DNA of 64,000 nt from Bdellovibrionales bacterium. GTDB taxonomy: Bacteria; Bdellovibrionota; Bdellovibrionia; Bdellovibrionales; JAMPXM01. Under the pieces are notes generated by a model. The model had not been told where the DNA came from, did not search any database, and worked only from the letters and a program-made list of their open reading frames with translations. The position numbers and the translations under genes are program-made. The stretch lies in NCBI GenBank assembly GCA_016713885.1, contig JADJOF010000001.1, forward strand, positions 1 through 64,000, in the 5' to 3' direction. Of the stretch, positions 54,102 through 61,883 are shown one piece after another (the stretch's first letter is position 1; the number at the start of each line of letters is the position of its first letter).

Positions 54102-54135
54102 GCTATTTCATTTAGTTTTAGATTTACCTTTAGGT

Positions 54136-54208
54136 ATCTCCGGAAAGCCGAAGGCTGCCCTTCATCTTATTTTAATTTGGCCCAGTTCTACTGGGCTCTA
54201 ACGGAGAT
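54136..54208 (+). promoter_or_regulatory. Anti-Shine-Dalgarno element and hairpin controlling the GNAT genes
   Basis: ATCTCCG (54136-54142) is an exact complement of CGGAGAT (54202-54208), which contains the ribosome site of the gene at 54211. Between them lie a small hairpin (AGCC-GAA-GGCT near 54146-54156) and GCCCAG-TTCTA-CTGGGC (54180-54196). With the upstream leader peptide this could work as translation attenuation. Inference; no experimental parallel with this sequence is known to me. Confidence 0.5.
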
Positions 54209-54210
54209 TT

Positions 54211-55014
54211 ATGCACGCCAGGAAATTTATATTTCCTCATACTTCGGGTGAAGCGTGGGGGGTCGTGTCGACAGAACGTCTGTGGGCCGATGTGTTCGCA
54301 ATTAAGTACAATAAACCAGAAATACTCATTCCAGAATCTGTATGGATGGGCCTCTTTCAGCAAGCCTTCAATGCCGCAAAGGACTTCGGAGCCAAAAGTA
54401 TCGTCTGTCGCGTCAGGACCGACTACGATGCCGCAAAGTTTAGAGAGATTCTTCAATCCATCGGATTTGCAAAGATGTCCGTTAGGGTCGAATACAAATC
54501 AGAGGTTGCACACCTGTCGCAAGATGAGGGCTCGCCAATTCGTTGGCATTCAATGCGCGACCTTGGCTGGTCTGTGGTCAACCTTGTGTCCTTCACCGAG
54601 AAGGTGCTTGAGGATGCGCACGATACTGATCCCGACGAAAAGATCGAAGATACCGTTCAGGATTGGCTGCAGCACGACGAACTCACTTGCGGACGGGACT
54701 GTGTTCACGTCGGATTTATCGACGACTCGGGAACATCTAGACCAGCCGCACTCGTCGTTGCACAGGTCGCAAAAGCAACGGGATGGTCACGCCTATCTTA
54801 TATGGGACTAGTAAAACAGTACCGAAAGAAAGGGTTCGGCCAGTGGGTTCATCGTCACGGATTTAGCATGATGCGGGACCAGGGCGGAATTCAATATCAT
54901 GGCGGAACCAATCTCAAAAACGAACCGATGCGAAAGCTCTTTATCCAACACGGATGCGAGTTCGCCTGGGAAATGGAGGAGTGGGAATTCTCGCTTCGCG
55001 GAGGTACGCGATGA
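54211..55014 (+). CDS. GNAT-family acetyltransferase, two-part
   Basis: About 267 residues. The C-terminal GNAT core has AALVVAQVAKATGWSRLSYM, GLVKQYRKKGFGQWVHRHGF (the Q-x-x-K-G-F-G variant of the acetyl-CoA motif) and LKNEPMRKLFIQHGCEF. The N-terminal half (residues 1-120) is likely a degenerate GNAT copy. GGAG stands six bases ahead of ATG 54211, in the element that can be sequestered. It overlaps the next gene by four bases. The acetylated substrate is unknown. Confidence 0.8.
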   Translation: MHARKFIFPHTSGEAWGVVSTERLWADVFAIKYNKPEILIPESVWMGLFQQAFNAAKDFGAKSIVCRVRTDYDAAKFREILQSIGFAKMSVRVEYKSEVAHLSQDEGSPIRWHSMRDLGWSVVNLVSFTEKVLEDAHDTDPDEKIEDTVQDWLQHDELTCGRDCVHVGFIDDSGTSRPAALVVAQVAKATGWSRLSYMGLVKQYRKKGFGQWVHRHGFSMMRDQGGIQYHGGTNLKNEPMRKLFIQHGCEFAWEMEEWEFSLRGGTR

Positions 55015-55592
55015 AGCGTCTCGAAGTTCGAACGCGGCGTTTGATCTTGAGGCCGTTGATGCCAAGTGACTACACCGCTTGGAGCGACGCCTACACCAAG
55101 GGTTTACCACAGCAGAACAAATGGGACCGCGATCCCTATGATCCAAAGAAGTGGAACAGAAAATGGTTCAACACGATGAGACGTGAGCACGAGCGATTGG
55201 CTCAAGCGGACGACTACTATCGATACTATGTCTTTGAAAAACGATCCGGTGCCTTGATTGGACAAATTGATTTCAACATCTTTGTTCGCGACACGCACCA
55301 GTTTGCGAACTTTGGATATCAGATCTTCAACCGCCATTGGGGTCACGGATACGGCCGCGAGGCCGCCAAAGCCGGACTCAAGATCGGGTTTCGACAACTA
55401 AAGCTCAATCGCCTCGAAGCCGCGATCAACTTGGACAATCGAAAATCAGTCCGACTGGCGAAGCTGATAGGCATGAGACGAGAGGGTATTAAGAAGCGGT
55501 ACTGGTTTGAATTTGGTCAGTGGACTGATCATCTGATCTATGTCGCCAACCCCGAGGATATTGGACTGAAGGCGCGAGCCCCGCAGTGTTAA
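55011..55592 (+). CDS. RimJ/RimL-type GNAT acetyltransferase
   Basis: About 193 residues. RTRRLILRPLMPSDYTAW at the N-terminus, NFGYQIFNRHWGHGYGREAAK with the H-G-x-G motif, and EAAINLDNRKSVRLAKLIGMR are characteristic of the RimJ/RimL group, which acetylate protein N-termini or small molecules including antibiotics. ATG 55011 has GGAGG ahead and overlaps the stop of the upstream gene (ATGA), so both are coupled. Confidence 0.85.
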   Translation: MKRLEVRTRRLILRPLMPSDYTAWSDAYTKGLPQQNKWDRDPYDPKKWNRKWFNTMRREHERLAQADDYYRYYVFEKRSGALIGQIDFNIFVRDTHQFANFGYQIFNRHWGHGYGREAAKAGLKIGFRQLKLNRLEAAINLDNRKSVRLAKLIGMRREGIKKRYWFEFGQWTDHLIYVANPEDIGLKARAPQC

Positions 55593-55607
55593 CTGCAAGG
55601 GCACGCC

Positions 55608-57092
55608 CTAAAGATTCAACTCCTCTCTGATTCCACAATTCTTTAAGAAAACCTCGTCGTGAGAGATCACGATGAGGGCGGCCCGGAACTGACGGACGAG
55701 GTTCTCGAGAAACTCGATGTTTGTGAGATCCAAATTGTTCGTTGGCTCGTCGAGAACCAAGAGCTCCGGTTTTTCTTGCGACAAAAGCCCGCGCGCCAAA
55801 GCGGCCCGAATGCGCTCGCCTCCGCTCAGCTCTGCGACTTTTTGAAAGACCAAGTCTTTCGTAAAAAGAAAGCGGGCGAGACCATTTCGAATCTCGGTCT
55901 CGGTTAAATGTGAAACATCTCTCATGTTTTCAAGAACAGATCGAGCGTCATCAAGAACGGAGCAGCGCTGATCGATGTAGAGCGTTTTTAAACCGCCCGT
56001 TCGGATCTCTCCCCGCATTGAAAGCTTCTCTCCCATGATCGCACGAAGGAGCGTCGATTTTCCGGAGCCATTTGGCCCTTTGAGCGCGACGCGGATGTTT
56101 CCCCGCCAGTTGAAGTTCAAATTCTCGCGATAAACCCAGTCTTGAAAGTGCACGTTGAAATCACCGGCCTCAACCACAAGCTTCTGCGCCGGAAGCTCGG
56201 GTCCAATAAGATCCGCGTACATCAACGGATCGACTTTCAACTCCAAGTACGCGCTATGTGCTTCGCGCACAGCTTCGTTCTTGCGCGCCCATGTTTCGGC
56301 ATCAATCCGACCCGACGTTTCCTGCGCTTGTCGCTTACGAGATCCGAGCAGAATCTTCGGCATCCCGCCGCGAGCGGCCGCCGCTGCGCCCCGCCGGCTT
56401 CGCTTTTCCTGACGCACTCTCTGAGCCTCTCGAGCCATCGACATCTCGTCGCGCTCGCGCTTTGCAACGTCAAGTGCGTGGCCAAGCCTCTCGCGCTCAG
56501 CAAGTTTTGCGCTCTCATAGTCGGGCCAGCCTCCGCCAAACCTACATAGACCGCGATTCGATAGCTCAAGCACCTCGTCACAGAGCTCAAGACATTCGCG
56601 GTCGTGCGATATCAAAAGCGCACCACCGTTGCGCTCGCGGAGAAAACCCAAGATCGTCTCTCTCCCCTCGCGATCAAGATCATTGGTCGGTTCATCAAGG
56701 ATCAAAAAATGTTCATCCAGAGTCCGCGCCAAGCGCACTCGCATCCACTCCCCACCGCTCAGCACTGTACACAGAGCCTCGCGATCAATTCCCTGCAGTA
56801 GCCGCGCACCCAGCGATGACCTAGAAAATTCAAAACCCATGTACGCGCCAATCGCGATGGCCGGCGGAACCTCGCGCTGCGGAAGATACGCAGTCGGGCC
56901 CGCACCTCGGATCGTACCGCGCGTGGGCTCCATCTCACCCGTGAGAAGCTTCGCAAGCGTGGTTTTGCCGGCACCGTTCGGACCAACGAGTGCTGTGATC
57001 CCTCGACCGAGGGAAAAGCTGATACTATGAAAGAGCTCGCGCCCGTTTGGAAACTCAAACGTGACGCCGCTCACGAGGACGACTTTATGCAT
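55608..57092 (-). CDS. ABC-F family ATPase
   Basis: About 494 residues with two ATPase domains. Walker A motifs are GPNGAGKTTL and GPNGSGKSTL; signatures LSGGEWMRVRLAR and LSGGERIRAALARG; Walker B regions FLILDEPTNDLD and LLVLDEPTNNLD; H-loops ISHDREC and ISHDEV. The middle linker is charged and helical (ERERLGHALDVAKRERDEM). No membrane part, so a ribosome-acting ABC-F protein, some of which protect from antibiotics. Closeness to leader-controlled acetyltransferases is suggestive. Confidence 0.93.
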   Translation of the reverse strand: MHKVVLVSGVTFEFPNGRELFHSISFSLGRGITALVGPNGAGKTTLAKLLTGEMEPTRGTIRGAGPTAYLPQREVPPAIAIGAYMGFEFSRSSLGARLLQGIDREALCTVLSGGEWMRVRLARTLDEHFLILDEPTNDLDREGRETILGFLRERNGGALLISHDRECLELCDEVLELSNRGLCRFGGGWPDYESAKLAERERLGHALDVAKRERDEMSMAREAQRVRQEKRSRRGAAAAARGGMPKILLGSRKRQAQETSGRIDAETWARKNEAVREAHSAYLELKVDPLMYADLIGPELPAQKLVVEAGDFNVHFQDWVYRENLNFNWRGNIRVALKGPNGSGKSTLLRAIMGEKLSMRGEIRTGGLKTLYIDQRCSVLDDARSVLENMRDVSHLTETEIRNGLARFLFTKDLVFQKVAELSGGERIRAALARGLLSQEKPELLVLDEPTNNLDLTNIEFLENLVRQFRAALIVISHDEVFLKNCGIREELNL

Positions 57093-57272
57093 AGATAAAT
57101 CCCGCGCGCATCGCTGCCATGAACGGCGCGCTCAACAAGAAGTTAATAAAGTGTTGGTTTTGGATTGATCTATTTGCGCATAAGTCGCTTGGTTTGGAGC
57201 CAAGCCGAAACAGAATGCTTGAAACTTCGGAAAAAGTCGAGACTGGTTCGAAAAAATGTCTCATGATGAGCC

Positions 57273-57839
57273 GTGATTCTCAACTCCCGCCCTAGCCATG
57301 TCGCTGTCCTCGTCCACTCTGTGCAAAGAGCTGCAGAGTATCTTCGGCCGTTTGGATTCAAGATCGGACCGGAGGAGATCTGGGACGGAGAAGGAACTAA
57401 AGAGATTTATGTTGAGCGCGAGAAGGCGAATTCGCTTCTTCTCATGGAGCCGATCAAACCCGGAGCCTACCAGCGTGCTCTCGACAAGCGAGGTCCAGGG
57501 CTACACCACTTGGCCATTGATGTGTTGAATCTCGAAGAGGACATCGCCTCTCTTGCAAGATCTGGATGGCTCCTTCACCCGACGAGCCTTAAAACCATTG
57601 CACACAGCAGAACCGCGTACCTTGCTCGTCCTGGATTTCCCGCCCTCATTGAAGTTCAAGAGCGCGAGAAGCTAGGTGACGAGAAGTTTTTTGTTGAGCA
57701 CCTGTCCCTTCAAACAGAGCACTCAGCTGGCAAACTCCTTCAAGCCATCGGTCTTGAGTCGATGGTCGCGACGACCTCGTCGTCAACTGAGCTTGTTCTT
57801 TCGGGCCAGCGGATCATGCTTCAGGATCTGATCGCGTGA
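57273..57839 (+). CDS. VOC-superfamily (glyoxalase/epimerase-like) protein
   Basis: About 188 residues. PSHVAVLVHSVQRAAEYLRPFGF and GPGLHHLAIDVLNLEEDIASL, with PGFPALIEVQER, fit the methylmalonyl-CoA epimerase/glyoxalase fold; metal ligands would be the first His, the Glu and the HHLAID histidine. A second, shorter domain follows from about 135 (HLSLQTEHSAGKLLQAIG), perhaps a degenerate half. Substrate unknown. Confidence 0.78.
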   Translation: MILNSRPSHVAVLVHSVQRAAEYLRPFGFKIGPEEIWDGEGTKEIYVEREKANSLLLMEPIKPGAYQRALDKRGPGLHHLAIDVLNLEEDIASLARSGWLLHPTSLKTIAHSRTAYLARPGFPALIEVQEREKLGDEKFFVEHLSLQTEHSAGKLLQAIGLESMVATTSSSTELVLSGQRIMLQDLIA

Positions 57840-57856
57840 TTCAAATAGGATCAACG

Positions 57857-57882
57857 ATCTCCCTTCGCTACCAAAGGGAGAT
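57857..57882. terminator. Hairpin between convergent genes
   Basis: ATCTCCCTT and AAGGGAGAT pair over nine bases with an eight-base loop, between two convergent genes. No T run follows on either strand, so termination is only possible. A palindrome GCGCGCTAGCGCGC stands at about 57894-57907. Confidence 0.4.
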
Positions 57883-57899
57883 GTCAATTCATCCGCGCG

Positions 57900-58838
57900 C
57901 TAGCGCGCCTCAAGATACTCTTCGAGTTTATCAAACGATCCGGTCCAACCCATTGTCATTCCGCCTTTTGATTTATTGAAAGTCTCACGCTCTGCGGCCG
58001 TTGCTTCGCCGTAGACTTCCCAGGCAATGGTCACACGCGTTGTACCGGGTCCCTCTGCAGCGAAGGTGATGGTGGTGAGCATCGTCTCGGGCCACGTCGG
58101 CGCCATCGGGTGACGTGTGATCCTCTCGTTCACATCGCAGAAAACTTGAGTATAGACGATGCGATTTGGCTTTGTGATCTCGATATAGCTGGCTTTGCCG
58201 TACATCTTCACGTCTCCACCAGTCATACAATAGAACGACGTACCACCGGCGCGAATGTCGGCCTTAATGTACTCCATCGTAAACCCAGTTGGCGGCAGCC
58301 ACTTCGCGACGTGTTTGGGATTGGTCCAAACATCAAAGATCTCGTCAATCGGAGCTTCGAAACTTCGATTGATAAAAAAGCGATCGGTCGTCGACAAGTA
58401 TTCGGCCAGGCGATCCCAGGTCGCTTCGCCACCTGCTTTTTTTATAAACTTGCGCATCTCCACCAAAACTTCAGGAGATGAAAACGCCATTGTCATATCC
58501 ATTTTCGTTTTGCCCGCTTGCTCTGAGAACACAACGGTAACGCGGAAAAGCGCCGGCTGATCGTCATTGGCGCCGTGATCGTAGACGAGACGAGAGTACT
58601 TTTCGACTTCGTAATAGACGGTTTTATTGGGATAGTCGACGCCATCAGGACCATGCATCGTGTAGTGCCAGTGGCCGCCAACGCGAAGATCTTTGCTATG
58701 CGTTGTCAGTGTAAAGCCGCGCGGGCCCCACCACTGCGCGACTTGCTGAGGATCAGTCCAGGCCTCCCACACCATTTTTACCGGAGCGTCGTAAACTCGC
58801 GTCAGTGTGAACTCATTTGCTTTGTTTTTTGAGGCCAT
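57900..58838 (-). CDS. Tandem SRPBCC (AHSA1-type) protein
   Basis: About 312 residues made of two AHSA1-type domains: TRVYDAPVKMVWEAWTDPQQ with VAQWWGPRGFT, and NRSFEAPIDEIFDVWTNPKH with VAKWLPPTGFT near 158. Each ends in a WDRLAEYL or FDKLEEYL helix. AHSA1-type proteins bind hydrophobic ligands. The gene begins inside the end of the ArsR gene (26-base overlap), so the pair is an operon of the commonly observed ArsR-SRPBCC type. Confidence 0.9.
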   Translation of the reverse strand: MASKNKANEFTLTRVYDAPVKMVWEAWTDPQQVAQWWGPRGFTLTTHSKDLRVGGHWHYTMHGPDGVDYPNKTVYYEVEKYSRLVYDHGANDDQPALFRVTVVFSEQAGKTKMDMTMAFSSPEVLVEMRKFIKKAGGEATWDRLAEYLSTTDRFFINRSFEAPIDEIFDVWTNPKHVAKWLPPTGFTMEYIKADIRAGGTSFYCMTGGDVKMYGKASYIEITKPNRIVYTQVFCDVNERITRHPMAPTWPETMLTTITFAAEGPGTTRVTIAWEVYGEATAAERETFNKSKGGMTMGWTGSFDKLEEYLEAR

Positions 58839-59175
58839 GTTTTTTTCCCTTCTTCTTCGCGGTCATGGTTTTAAGATATGCGTCCAGTCGATCAAAACTT
58901 TCTTCCCAATGCTTTCGATACTCGTCGATCCAACTCGCGGCCTCTTTGAGCGGTTCAACCTCGATACGACAGGGCCGCCACTGCGCTTCCCGCCCGCGAG
59001 AGATCAGCCCCGCGTTCTCAAGAACTTTCAGGTGTTTTGTGATCGCGGGCCCCGACATATCAAATGGCTTTGCGAGCTCTTTCACCGTCATTTCACCTGA
59101 TGCCAATCGCGCCAAAATCGCCCGGCGGGTCGGGTCAGATAGGGCCGTGAAGGTAAGCGTGAGCTTGTCGTCCAT
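58813..59175 (-). CDS. ArsR-family regulator of the SRPBCC operon
   Basis: About 120 residues. A winged helix (FTALSDPTRRAILARLASGE, MTVKELAKPFDMSGPAITKH, LKVLENAGLISRGREAQWRP) with no cysteine metal site, followed by a helical WIDEYRKHWEESFDRLDAYL used in dimerisation. It lies downstream of a palindromic operator and upstream of the SRPBCC gene. Confidence 0.92.
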   Translation of the reverse strand: MDDKLTLTFTALSDPTRRAILARLASGEMTVKELAKPFDMSGPAITKHLKVLENAGLISRGREAQWRPCRIEVEPLKEAASWIDEYRKHWEESFDRLDAYLKTMTAKKKGKKHGLKKQSK

Positions 59176-59189
59176 GCTGTTTATTATAC

Positions 59190-59215
59190 ACCATTTGGTT
59201 AAATAACCAAATGGT
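59190..59215. promoter_or_regulatory. ArsR operator, perfect 12-bp palindrome
   Basis: ACCATTTGGTTA (59190-59201) and TAACCAAATGGT (59204-59215) are exact complements with a two-base centre, 15 bases upstream of the ArsR start. The CCATTTGG core is typical of autoregulatory ArsR-type sites. Confidence 0.75.
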
Positions 59216-59309
59216 TAATTTAAGGCGTAAGTTATTGAAATCTCATCTGCGTCACACAAATACTTGCGTTCCGAGGCCAACTCGACGATTCCTTTTGAAT
59301 CACAAGGGG

Positions 59310-60233
59310 ATGGAGTTGAACGCGCTTTCTCAAGCTCTTCAGGAGTCAAAGACCTATCTTGCTTCAACAGAAGCGATGGCGAGCATCACGCGTGATCCCT
59401 ATTGGCCAAAGTGGGATTCGCCCTGGTGGCATATGATGTTGCTTTTTGAGCTCGGTCTCGCACACGAGATCCCAAAAAGCGCCGTTGAAAAAATGGTTGC
59501 GACGCTGAAGACACACTACCTCCCGATCTTTCCTATCAGACAAGAAGAGGTCCCCGAAGGCACAGACCCTCACCGCCAAATCGCATGTCTTTGCGCTGTC
59601 GGGAACATGTACCAGGTGCTCTTTGCCTGTGGTGTCGACGTCGACAAAGAACTGCCGTGGATGCGCGAATGGTTTCTCCGCTATCAGCTCCCCGACGGTG
59701 GACTCAACTGCGACGAACGTGTCTATACAAAGCCTGTGCCCAAAAGTTCGATCGTCTCCTCCATCGCCTGCTTGGAGTCCGTGCTATTTTGCCGGAATCG
59801 CGAGCTCACCGCAGACGAATCAGCATTTCTTGATCGCGGGGCACGCTACCTCTTGCGACAAAAACTCTTTCGAAAAGTCTCAACGGGTGAAGTCATCGAT
59901 GCTGACTGGCTCGAGATTCGCTTTCCTCGTTTCTACGAATACGACTTCCTACGGGGATTTTACTTTCTCAGAAAATGGCAGCAAGCCTCTGGCTTTGAGA
60001 TTCCCGATGACCTTGTCGACGAAGTTGAACGGCTCGGCGAGAAACAATGGGACGGCAATAGCATCGTGCTCAAACGCTACAACCTGTTCGACAAGCGAAG
60101 TCTCAATCCTCAGGCCGATGGTTCGTGGACTCGAGGGCCGGCCGATGAGTTCGCACTCATGAGGGCCGTGAGCTATAACGGCGCGCTCTGCCCAGCCCTC
60201 ACGAGGAAGTGGCTTGAAATTCGACGCCAATAA
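59310..60233 (+). CDS. Alpha/alpha-toroid (prenyltransferase/terpene-cyclase-like) protein
   Basis: About 307 residues from ATG 59310 (the in-frame start at 59211 lies within the ArsR operator). Helical with repeats similar to the QDGGW/GxW kind: LRYQLPDGGLNCDERVY, WDSPWWHMMLLFELGLA, DGSWTRGPADEFAL. This suits the alpha/alpha-barrel seen in terpene cyclases and prenyltransferase repeats. No DxDD acid motif was seen, so catalysis cannot be claimed. Function unknown. Confidence 0.7.
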   Translation: MELNALSQALQESKTYLASTEAMASITRDPYWPKWDSPWWHMMLLFELGLAHEIPKSAVEKMVATLKTHYLPIFPIRQEEVPEGTDPHRQIACLCAVGNMYQVLFACGVDVDKELPWMREWFLRYQLPDGGLNCDERVYTKPVPKSSIVSSIACLESVLFCRNRELTADESAFLDRGARYLLRQKLFRKVSTGEVIDADWLEIRFPRFYEYDFLRGFYFLRKWQQASGFEIPDDLVDEVERLGEKQWDGNSIVLKRYNLFDKRSLNPQADGSWTRGPADEFALMRAVSYNGALCPALTRKWLEIRRQ

Positions 60234-60243
60234 GAAGGCTCTC

Positions 60244-60618
60244 ATGATCGTGCATACTATCTTGTACGTAGCTGACCAGAACAAGAGTTGTGATTTCTAT
60301 AAGGCCGTCCTTCGCTTAGAGCCACAGCTTCACGTTCCGGGAATGACTGAGTTTAAACTTAGCGAGAAACATATTCTCGGCCTGATGCCTGAGCTTGGAA
60401 TTAAAAAGCTGCTCGGCGACAAGCTTCCTGACCCCAGCAAAGCGAGCGGCATACCACGCGCCGAACTCTATATCAGAGTTGCGAATCCGGAACCGATGTT
60501 CGAAGAGGCGGTTCGCCTTGGCGCTATCCACCTTAGTCCGATCATGGAGAGAAACTGGGGTGGACGAGCCGGCTACGTCATGGATGCCGACGGTCACGTG
60601 CTCGCCTTCGCGACTTAA
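60244..60618 (+). CDS. VOC-superfamily (glyoxalase-like) protein
   Basis: About 124 residues from ATG 60244; an in-frame TTG at 60214 would overlap the upstream gene. VHTILYVADQNKSCDFYKAV and AGYVMDADGHVLAFA match single-domain VOC proteins. The His and final Asp-Gly-His region would hold metal. It directly follows the toroid gene, so cotranscription is likely. Substrate unknown. Confidence 0.82.
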   Translation: MIVHTILYVADQNKSCDFYKAVLRLEPQLHVPGMTEFKLSEKHILGLMPELGIKKLLGDKLPDPSKASGIPRAELYIRVANPEPMFEEAVRLGAIHLSPIMERNWGGRAGYVMDADGHVLAFAT

Positions 60619-60630
60619 CTGATGCCGATT

Positions 60631-61227
60631 TTACTTTCCGCCAATTTCAAATGGAAACCTGAGGCTCGCCTGAATACCATTTGATGAATACTTCTCATAA
60701 TAGTCTGAAAACTTGATCGCCGAACTTCCTTCGGTCGTCGATTCATCCCAGTTGTACACAATCCACTCCACACTGACCGCGACATGATTCACAAACTCAT
60801 GACTGCCGCCCGCTTTTAGAACTGTGCCCGTGACTGTTGTCTTTGGGGTCTGATCATCAACCGAACTCCCAGTACCGATCCCGACATAGCCGATGATGTC
60901 TTTGGGAAACTTATATCCAACCATCAAGAGCGCTGAAGAGGTCGACCATTTGGTCGTCGTTCCCGTCGACTCTGATTTTACTTCCTGATTGCCCATTTCA
61001 ACATTGGCACCGATCCGCAGCATGCCAAAGTTCCAACCAAGCTCACCGCCATAGACAAGCCCGGTGATCGCACTCTTTCCACTCGCGCCACCATACGCAG
61101 TCTTCGTTGTGTATTCGGTATTTGCCTGGGTGTAGCCAACTAAAGGCTCAATATACAAACCCGCATTCGCATGTTGAGTGAAAAAGAGGACAACCGCCGC
61201 CAAAAGATAACGTGTCTGCATCTTCAA
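60631..61227 (-). CDS. Outer-membrane beta-barrel protein
   Basis: About 198 residues (or 196 from the second Met). A signal peptide (RYLLAAVVLFFTQHANAG) precedes barrel strands (LYIEPLVGYTQANTEYT, GLVYGGELGWNFGMLRIGANVEMG, GYVGIGTGS, ASLRFPFEIGG). It fits the OmpW/porin-like small barrel type without a specific name. It converges with the VOC gene with a 12-base gap. Confidence 0.75.
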   Translation of the reverse strand: MKMQTRYLLAAVVLFFTQHANAGLYIEPLVGYTQANTEYTTKTAYGGASGKSAITGLVYGGELGWNFGMLRIGANVEMGNQEVKSESTGTTTKWSTSSALLMVGYKFPKDIIGYVGIGTGSSVDDQTPKTTVTGTVLKAGGSHEFVNHVAVSVEWIVYNWDESTTEGSSAIKFSDYYEKYSSNGIQASLRFPFEIGGK

Positions 61228-61497
61228 AGCCCCATGTTTGAGTTATGATCTTTATCATCCCGCCACGACTTCTGCTTTCCAAGTCTAGACGAAGACCAGC
61301 CCGGTCCGCCGGTCGAGCACTGAGATTTCGAATTCTTTTTCTGCCAAACCGGCCGTGGCTGATTTGGCCAATATATTCGCTAGGTGGATCTCGTGTTTGC
61401 TGCTACTCTGCCGACAAGTAAAGTAATTGCTAGCTTGGGTTTGTGTTCATTCTGTCCATTTCCTCCAAAGTAGCGCTCTAGCCTTTAGGAGGTTTTT

Positions 61498-61785
61498 ATG
61501 AGCAAAAAACTATACGTCGGTAATCTTCCCTATTCTGCAAACGATCAATCTTTGGTCGACGCATTCTCTGAGTGCGGATCTGTTGAAACTGCAAAAGTGA
61601 TCATGGACCGTGAGTCGGGTCGCAGCAAAGGTTTCGCTTTCGTTGAAATGTCGACGGACGAAGAAGCCGCTAAAGCGATCACACGCTTCAACGGTGCTGA
61701 TTGGGATGGTCGCGCAATGAACGTGAGCGAAGCGAAACCGCAAGCTCCACGTGAAAACCGCGGCGGATTCGGCAACCGTTACTAG
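61498..61785 (+). CDS. RNA-recognition-motif (RRM) RNA-binding protein
   Basis: About 95 residues. RNP2 is KLYVGNLPYSA and RNP1 is SKGFAFVEMS, both canonical, and the C-terminus is Gly/Arg-rich (RENRGGFGNRY). Bacterial RRM proteins of this small type are often cold-induced. An excellent AGGAGG stands ahead of ATG 61498. The gene ends at a strong terminator. Confidence 0.95.
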   Translation: MSKKLYVGNLPYSANDQSLVDAFSECGSVETAKVIMDRESGRSKGFAFVEMSTDEEAAKAITRFNGADWDGRAMNVSEAKPQAPRENRGGFGNRY

Positions 61786-61819
61786 TACGCCGATCAGAAC
61801 TTTCTAAGTTCAGATGAGA

Positions 61820-61846
61820 AGCCAACTCGAAAGAGTTGGCTTTTTT
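61820..61846 (+). terminator. Intrinsic terminator after the RRM gene
   Basis: Stem AGCCAACTC/GAGTTGGCT with a GAAA loop followed by a run of five to six T. Strong rho-independent terminator. Confidence 0.95.
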
Positions 61847-61883
61847 GTTGCCCGGCTTCTGCCGATTGACGTTGAATCCGGAA

